Shown piece by piece: positions 4,889 to 9,512 of a DNA stretch of 9,512 bases. Where the stretch lies: NCBI GenBank assembly GCA_050942615.1, contig JBMNNQ010000053.1, forward strand, positions 1-9,512. The letters are read 5' to 3'. The notes beneath the pieces are model-generated. The model made no database searches. It saw only the letters and a program-made list of their open reading frames with translations, and was not told the origin of the DNA. The first letter of the stretch is position 1; each line of letters begins with the position of its first letter. The DNA is from JAAZMI01 sp050942615 (GTDB lineage: Bacteria; Bacillota; Dethiobacteria; DTU022; UBA8154). The position numbers and the translations under genes were made by a program.

Positions 4889-6025
4889 TCAACCGCCGGT
4901 TTTTTCATCAATTTCTGAGACAGCAATTTTGCCCCCGCCCAGGATTTCTTCCCCCCGGTAAAAAACTACGGCCTGCCCGGGGGTCACAGCCTTTTGTTTT
5001 TCCTTGAAGACCACCTTGGCCCGCTTTCCAGCCGGGGGGTGCAAAACGGCGGGGACCTGCGGGGCCCGGTAACGGATTTTGGCTTCTATCTGTAGGGGCT
5101 GCCGGGGCGGGGTTCCTGCCACGAAGCTTAATTCTGCGGCCCAGAGGCAGCTGCTGTACGTTTCTGCTTCTTCCCCGACGATGAGGGTATTATGAAGGGG
5201 ATCTATTTTCACAACATAAAGCGGTTGCCGGGCAGTTATGCCCAGGCCCCTGCGCTGGCCTACCGTATAAAAAGCTACGCCGTGGTGCATGCCCAGCTTT
5301 TGACCCGTGGTGGAGATGATCTCCCCGGGGGCCAGCACCCCGGGATATTCACGCACCAAAAAACTGTGATAGTCGTGATCCGGGATAAAACAAATTTCAT
5401 AGCTTTCCCTGTTTTGTGCCGCCTGGAACCCTTTTTGGTGCGCCAGGGCAACAACCTCGCTTTTAAGATAGCCCCCCAGGGGAAAAAGCAAAGCCTGCAG
5501 CTGTTCCTGCTGCAGTGTATAGAGCATATAGCTCTGTTCTTTTTCTTTGTCCTTGGCCCGCAGCAGCCGGTAAAGGTTGTTTTGCGGTTCATAAACAATG
5601 CGGGCATAATGGCCGGTAGCCAGGTAATTGATACCCATCGCCTGTACCTGCTGCAACAAAAGAGAAAATTTCAGATGTTTATTGCAGACAATACAGGGGT
5701 TGGGCGTCCTGCCCGCCCGGTATTCCTGTATAAAAGAGGTGACTACCTGTTCGCGGAAAGCCTCCTGCATGTCAAGAACGTAGTGTGGGATCGCCAGCGC
5801 GGCGGCTGCTTCGCGGGCGCTGTCGAGGCTTGCCGGGGGGGAGGAGCCCCGGCCGGCGGCGGCCTTCTTTTCTGCAACAGGATCGACCCAGAGGCGCAGG
5901 GTGATACCCACGGGCTTAAAACCCGCCTCTTTTAAAAGCAGGGCTGCGACGGTGCTGTCCACACCCCCGCTCATCGCCACCGCAATTTTTTCCCCGGCCT
6001 GCAGGGCCGGCCTTTGCAGGTCCAT
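4889..6025 (-). CDS. mnmA: tRNA-specific 2-thiouridylase MnmA
   Basis: A cytosolic ATP-dependent enzyme of 378 residues that thiolates U34 at C2 in tRNAs for Lys, Glu and Gln, using sulfur relayed from a cysteine desulfurase. The PP-loop SGGVDS is at 19-24. The first catalytic Cys is C111 in RTPNPC, and the second is C212 in ESYEICF. ATGHYAR (136-142), DKEKEQSYML (159-168) and YTVGQRRGLG (253-262) are family motifs, and the C-terminal beta-barrel (about 290-370) is complete. The residue before EICF is Tyr, where Gln is usual. The ATG at 6025 has a G-run (GGGGGG) six bases upstream; a TTG at 6043 would place that run inside the gene. It lies 30 bases behind yigZ in the same unit. Many Clostridia have the cysteine desulfurase gene directly before mnmA; here that place is taken by yigZ and scfB. 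Confidence 0.96.
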   Translation of the reverse strand: MDLQRPALQAGEKIAVAMSGGVDSTVAALLLKEAGFKPVGITLRLWVDPVAEKKAAAGRGSSPPASLDSAREAAAALAIPHYVLDMQEAFREQVVTSFIQEYRAGRTPNPCIVCNKHLKFSLLLQQVQAMGINYLATGHYARIVYEPQNNLYRLLRAKDKEKEQSYMLYTLQQEQLQALLFPLGGYLKSEVVALAHQKGFQAAQNRESYEICFIPDHDYHSFLVREYPGVLAPGEIISTTGQKLGMHHGVAFYTVGQRRGLGITARQPLYVVKIDPLHNTLIVGEEAETYSSCLWAAELSFVAGTPPRQPLQIEAKIRYRAPQVPAVLHPPAGKRAKVVFKEKQKAVTPGQAVVFYRGEEILGGGKIAVSEIDEKTGG

Positions 6026-6055
6026 GCCTATCCCCCCCGACAATGACTGTTTTGC

Positions 6056-6688
6056 TCAAACCCCGCGGTCAACAGATTTTAGCACTGCCTGGCCCCGGCC
6101 GGCAGCGGCAATACGGCCGGGCAGCTCTTCCATTTTCCTTAACGGGACCTCGCATTCCAGGGTAACATCCTGGCCGTAGTGAAAGTTCAATACCTTCCCG
6201 GCGCTGGCCTCGATTTCCCTGACCACAGCCCCCAAACAATCATAGGGTGTCTGCAGCACAACCCGGGCCAGCAGCTCCCGCACGCAGATCTTGGCTGCTT
6301 CTATACCGGCTTCGGCACAGGCACGGTAAGCGCGGATCAAGCCGCCAATCCCCAGTTTAACGCCGCCAAAGTAACGCGTCCCCACGACCACAACATTGGT
6401 GAGCTGTTCTTTTTCCAGCACCGCCAGCAGCGGCGGCCCGGCTGTGCCTGCAGGTTCCCGGGCATCGTCACAGCGGGCCAGCAGTTCGTTGCCCACGCCC
6501 ACGCGATAGGCGTGGGCATGGTGCGTGGCCCCCGGAAGTTCTGCAGGCACACTGCAGATAAATGCCTGCGCCTCTGCTTCTGTCCTGCAAAATGACAGGG
6601 AAGCATAAAACCGGCAGGCGCCCACAGCTATTTTTGTGCGTACCCTGGCCGCAATGGTCCGGTAACGGTAAACATGTTCTTGCTTCAT
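6056..6688 (-). CDS. yigZ: YigZ/IMPACT family protein
   Basis: A soluble protein of 210 residues with the N-terminal IMPACT domain (UPF0029, about 10-130) and a C-terminal ferredoxin-like domain (about 140-205). The biochemical role in bacteria is unsettled; the eukaryotic relatives (IMPACT/YIH1) act in translation control through Gcn1. Signatures are ATHHAHAYR (54-62), EPAGTAG (78-84) and VVVGTRYFGGVKLGIGGLIRAY (split at 100-121). The loop usually written DDGEP is DDAREP here, so the Gly is lost and one residue is added. The ATG at 6688 has AGGGA about 6 bases upstream. The longer open frame to 6841 overlaps scfB and adds 51 residues that are not family-like, so it was rejected. The start is 23 bases past the scfB stop. 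Confidence 0.93.
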   Translation of the reverse strand: MKQEHVYRYRTIAARVRTKIAVGACRFYASLSFCRTEAEAQAFICSVPAELPGATHHAHAYRVGVGNELLARCDDAREPAGTAGPPLLAVLEKEQLTNVVVVGTRYFGGVKLGIGGLIRAYRACAEAGIEAAKICVRELLARVVLQTPYDCLGAVVREIEASAGKVLNFHYGQDVTLECEVPLRKMEELPGRIAAAGRGQAVLKSVDRGV

Positions 6689-6711
6689 ATTCTTCCCTAA
6701 TTTCCCAATTA

Positions 6712-8040
6712 TTAATGCACTGCGGCCTGCAGGTACAAGGCGCATTCCAGCCTCATTTTCTGCAGGTTGCAGTTCAATGCACTGGCCTTGTGCAGCTTTC
6801 CCTCCACAAAATAGGCGGTGGCCGCACAGCCCCGGCCGCAAAGAAAACGCGCCCAGCAGTCGGCACAGGGTTCCCGCGCGGCAGACGCCGCAGCCATCCG
6901 TTTCCCGATATCCCGCTGCAAAACAAAAGGTTCCCGGGTCACGTTTCCCATATAAAAATCATCCAGGCCCACAAACTGGTGGCAGGGATACAAGGAACCA
7001 TCCGCCGCTACAGCAAGGTAGTCCACCCCGGCACCGCAGCCGCTGAGGCGCTTATAAAGGCAAGGCCCTTTTTCCAGATCCAGGGCGAAGTGATAAAAAT
7101 GAAAAGGGTTGTCCGCTCTGTGCTGCGCCAGGTAGAGAGCGACAAGGCGTTCGTATTCCTGTTTAATAGCCGGCAGATCACGGTCCTGGATAGTATAGCT
7201 TTCCCCCCGGGAAACTACCGGTTCCAGGGAAAGCGAATCAAAGCCCAAGGACAGAAAATGTTCGATGTCCCGGCAAAAGTCAAGGTTGTTGCGGGTATAG
7301 GTGCCGCGGATATAATAGTTTTCTTTGTGCCTGCTCTGCAAAAATTTAACGATGTTTTTCACGGTGCGTTGGTAGGAGCCCCGCCCGTCCTTATAACTGC
7401 GCATCAGATCCTGAATTTGGGGGCGCCCGTCCAGGCTTAAAATTACGTTCATGTCTTCCTGGTTTAAAAAATCGCCCTTGGCAGCGTCTAACAAGGTGGC
7501 ATTTGTGGTAAGCGTAAATTCAAATTCAAGCCCCCGCCGGCCGGCCTGCTGCCGGGCATAGGAAACTATTTTTTTAATCAGGGGAAAGTTGAGCAGCGGT
7601 TCGCCGCCAAAAAAATCTATTTCGCGGTGGCGTCCCCCTTTTTGTTCCAGAAGCAGGTCCACAGCTTTTTTACCTACTTCCCAGGTCATGTGGGGAAGCC
7701 TTTGGCCGGGGTCTCTTTGTGTAAAACAGTAACGGCAGCTTAAATTGCAATCATGGGAAATAAAAAGGCAGAGCGCCCGCACCCCGAAAGAAAAAAACCG
7801 GCTCTGATCTATAACGGGTTCCGGTGCAAAAAGACACTTTTTCTGCCGGAGCTGCTCCACCTGCTGCAGGGCATTTTTAATCTCCGCCGGCGGGTATTTC
7901 CCCTGCAAAAGGGAAAGCACTTTTTCCGCTGTGCAACCCCCTGCCAACGCGGCGACGACCTCCCAGCCCAAGTTGTCCACCGCATGTAAAGAGCCGCTGT
8001 TTACATCGTAGATCAGTTGTAAGTCCTTGTATCTAAACAT
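6712..8040 (-). CDS. scfB: SCIFF/ranthipeptide radical SAM maturase (thioether-forming)
   Basis: A predicted radical SAM peptide maturase of 442 residues that would install Cys thioether cross-links in a Cys-rich precursor (SCIFF, class ranthipeptide). The N-terminal 75 residues resemble a PqqD-like precursor-recognition domain (YDVNSGSLHAVD). The radical SAM cluster motif is C98-NLS-C102-RY-C105. The partial barrel has DFFGGEPLLNF (142-152), TLTTNATLL and LSLDGR. The SPASM/auxiliary-cluster Cys are C327, C335, C353, C392, C395, C401, C405, C424 and C433, in contexts close to the family (KRLSGCGAG, YPCHQFVG, CADCWARFLCGRGC). ATG 8040 was chosen because AAGGA lies 8-9 bases upstream and the product then begins MFRYKD; a GTG at 8073 would add 11 residues. 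In Clostridia the precursor gene scfA usually lies just upstream, but here rarA does. The family call is strong; activity on a SCIFF peptide is inference. Confidence 0.92.
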   Translation of the reverse strand: MFRYKDLQLIYDVNSGSLHAVDNLGWEVVAALAGGCTAEKVLSLLQGKYPPAEIKNALQQVEQLRQKKCLFAPEPVIDQSRFFSFGVRALCLFISHDCNLSCRYCFTQRDPGQRLPHMTWEVGKKAVDLLLEQKGGRHREIDFFGGEPLLNFPLIKKIVSYARQQAGRRGLEFEFTLTTNATLLDAAKGDFLNQEDMNVILSLDGRPQIQDLMRSYKDGRGSYQRTVKNIVKFLQSRHKENYYIRGTYTRNNLDFCRDIEHFLSLGFDSLSLEPVVSRGESYTIQDRDLPAIKQEYERLVALYLAQHRADNPFHFYHFALDLEKGPCLYKRLSGCGAGVDYLAVAADGSLYPCHQFVGLDDFYMGNVTREPFVLQRDIGKRMAAASAAREPCADCWARFLCGRGCAATAYFVEGKLHKASALNCNLQKMRLECALYLQAAVH

Positions 8041-8165
8041 GTGTATATCCTTATTCCCGGTTCCCTCCGGCACTAAACCACCTGCTTTCCACCGAAATAT
8101 AAAGCCGTAAACAACGTAAAGGATCGCTACCCCTAAAAGGTATGGTGCCTTTAAACCAACAACGA
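8041..8165 (-). other. rarA-scfB spacer without a precursor gene
   Basis: These 125 bases were read in all three minus-strand frames for a Cys-rich peptide of about 45 residues, and none exists. One frame, continuous with scfB, stays open through the whole spacer and encodes a hydrophobic stretch (YLLGVAILYVVYGFIF) but has no ATG, GTG or TTG before the GTG at 8073. A TATATT hexamer lies at about 8098-8103 (minus strand) without a good -35. No terminator was seen, so scfB may be read through from rarA. Confidence 0.55.
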
Positions 8166-9512
8166 CTATTTTTCCTTTCCTGCCCCGGTTGGGGGACGCC
8201 AGCGGGAAAGTCTTTGCCGGATCTCTTTTTCATAACCCTCTTCACTGGGGCAATAAAATGTTTTCCCCCGCAAACCGGGGGGCAGGTAATCCTGCGCCAC
8301 AAAATGACCGGGAAAATCATGGGGATAAAGATAACCCTGCCCATGCCCCAATTTAGCAGCCCCCTTGTAGCCGGTACCCCGCAAATGCGGCGGCACATTT
8401 TCCTGTGGTTCATTTTTTACTGCAGAAACAGCCGCGTTCATAGCCAGGTATGCAGCGTTGCTTTTCGGCGCAGCGGCCAGGTAGGCGGTAGCCTGCGCCA
8501 AGGGTATTTTCCCTTCGGGCAGGCCGATCTGCTGCAAAGCCTGCACTGCAGCAACCGCCACACAAAGCGCTTGCGGGTCGGCGTTACCGATATCCTCGCT
8601 GGCACTGATAATCAGGCGCCGAGCGATAAAAAGCGGATCCTCCCCTGCTGCGAGCATCCGTGCCAGCCAATAGAGCGCAGCATCGGGGTCGGAACCCCGG
8701 ATCGATTTTATAAAGGCAGAAATAAGATCATAATGGTAATCCCCGTCTGCATCGTACTTCAGGTTTTGCCGGCCCAGGACCTCCTGCACCTGTTTTAAAG
8801 TAACGACCACTTTGTGGCCGGCGCCTTCTTTCCCAACAAAACTTGTCACCGCCATCTCCAAGGCGTTCAGAGCCACCCGGGCGTCTCCGCCGGCAATGCG
8901 GGACAGATATTTAAGCGCTTCGTCTGCCAGTTTAAATTTATACCTGCCCAGCCCCCTTGTTTCATCCCCCAAAGCCTGCAGCAAAATTTTTTGGATCTCC
9001 GCCGGGGTAAAACTTTCAAAGGTAAAAAGCAGGGAACGTGAAAGAAGGGGGGTATTGATGGCCATAAACGGGTTTTCGGTCGTCGCACCGATTAGATAGA
9101 CCAAGCCCTCTTCCACTGCCGGGAGCAGGGCGTCCTGCTGGGCCTTGTTAAAACGGTGAATCTCATCAATAAAAAGGATGGTTTTTTTCCGCCAGCCCGA
9201 CTGCAGGGTCTTGGCCTCTTCCATTACGGCGCGCAAATCCTTAACGCCGGCCAGTACAGCGTTCAGACGTTTGAACTGCGCTTTGGTGGTGGTGGAAATA
9301 ATCCTAGCCAACGCCGTTTTACCGGTCCCAGGGGGGCCGTAAAAAATGAGGGATGATAAAAGATCGTCTTCAATAACCCTGCGCAGGGGCTTGTTTTCAC
9401 CGAGCAGGTGTTCCTGTCCCACAAATTCGGCCAGTGAACGGGGCGTCATGCGCCTGGCCAGGGGGCCGTCTTTTTTTACATTTTCCTCCCGGATGAAAGA
9501 AAGAAGATCCAA
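8166..9512 (-). CDS. rarA: Replication-associated recombination protein A (RarA/MgsA), AAA+ ATPase
   Basis: A cytosolic AAA+ ATPase of the clamp-loader-like branch, acting at stalled replication forks and interacting with SSB in the family. 448 residues are visible, close to the usual full length of about 410-450. Walker A GPPGTGKT is at 59-66, Walker B LFIDEIH at 113-119, sensor 1 GATTENP at 142-148, and sensor 2 GGDARVALNALE at 208-219. The RarA-specific C-terminal domain includes SIRGSDPDAALYWLARML (270-287) and ISASEDIGNADP (302-313), and VPPHLRG near 373 is a family signature. The first codon in the window is TTG at 9512. Homologues often begin MDLF, and this reads (L/M)DLLSFI, so TTG may be the true start, but the ribosome site lies outside. 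The gene is either complete to the edge or lacks a few residues. Confidence 0.95.
   Translation of the reverse strand: MDLLSFIREENVKKDGPLARRMTPRSLAEFVGQEHLLGENKPLRRVIEDDLLSSLIFYGPPGTGKTALARIISTTTKAQFKRLNAVLAGVKDLRAVMEEAKTLQSGWRKKTILFIDEIHRFNKAQQDALLPAVEEGLVYLIGATTENPFMAINTPLLSRSLLFTFESFTPAEIQKILLQALGDETRGLGRYKFKLADEALKYLSRIAGGDARVALNALEMAVTSFVGKEGAGHKVVVTLKQVQEVLGRQNLKYDADGDYHYDLISAFIKSIRGSDPDAALYWLARMLAAGEDPLFIARRLIISASEDIGNADPQALCVAVAAVQALQQIGLPEGKIPLAQATAYLAAAPKSNAAYLAMNAAVSAVKNEPQENVPPHLRGTGYKGAAKLGHGQGYLYPHDFPGHFVAQDYLPPGLRGKTFYCPSEEGYEKEIRQRLSRWRPPTGAGKEK

Noticed and set aside
4615..4926. 103-residue minus-strand ORF in the mnmA-zinc-ribbon gap, with a few Cys near its start (PCPAGRCFAYPC)
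   Set aside because: It starts inside mnmA and ends inside the zinc-ribbon gene, has no ribosome site, and lacks the Cys spacing of a SCIFF precursor. The rest is not protein-like.
8041..8073. GTG at 8073 as start of scfB
   Set aside because: It adds 11 residues outside the family N-terminus and would put the AAGGA ribosome site of ATG 8040 inside the gene.
8051..8413. 120-residue minus-strand ORF as a possible SCIFF precursor
   Set aside because: Most of it is a shadow of rarA. The part in the spacer has a single Cys pair and none of the SCIFF pattern.

Overview
The window looks like chromosomal DNA from a spore-former-type Firmicute of the class Clostridia (Peptococcaceae/Thermoanaerobacterales-like). 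The reasons are a SCIFF-type radical SAM peptide maturase, which is nearly restricted to Clostridia, strong AGGAGG-type ribosome sites, frequent TTG starts and roughly balanced base composition. This placement is inference from gene content; no rRNA or other phylogenetic marker is present.

Right part (about 3391-9512, all minus strand, transcribed right to left): rarA (replication-fork AAA+ ATPase, running to the right edge), scfB (SCIFF/ranthipeptide maturase), yigZ (IMPACT family), mnmA (tRNA 2-thiouridylase), a small zinc-ribbon-like protein and an AI-2E/PerM family membrane protein. scfB-yigZ-mnmA are spaced 23 and 30 bases apart and are very likely one transcript. The zinc-ribbon and AI-2E genes form a second tight pair, 20 bases apart, behind a 245-base gap with a possible promoter of its own. 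The SCIFF precursor gene, which normally lies directly 5' of scfB, is not visible.

Middle (1131-3390): a ZIP-family metal transporter on the plus strand and an MscS-type mechanosensitive channel on the minus strand converge with directly abutting stop codons, and a 13-base tandem duplication covers the junction. Upstream of the channel gene is a 451-base gap. It holds a TATAAT promoter, a leader with mutually exclusive hairpins, a 16-base perfect palindrome and, on the opposite strand, a repetitive cysteine-rich coding-like segment that needs a frameshift to be read through. That segment and the orphan maturase are the two most interesting signals here. Nothing seen in the sequence links them.

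Left part (1-1130): a HAD-superfamily hydrolase on the minus strand, divergent from the ZIP gene across a gap with a good extended -10 promoter for ZIP. Just past the end of the HAD gene are a REP-like repeat and a pair of hairpins resembling the right end/omega-RNA of an IS200/IS605-type element. No transposase or tnpB is present in the window.

No tRNA, rRNA, CRISPR array or complete insertion sequence was seen, and no convincing intrinsic terminator was found behind the minus-strand genes.
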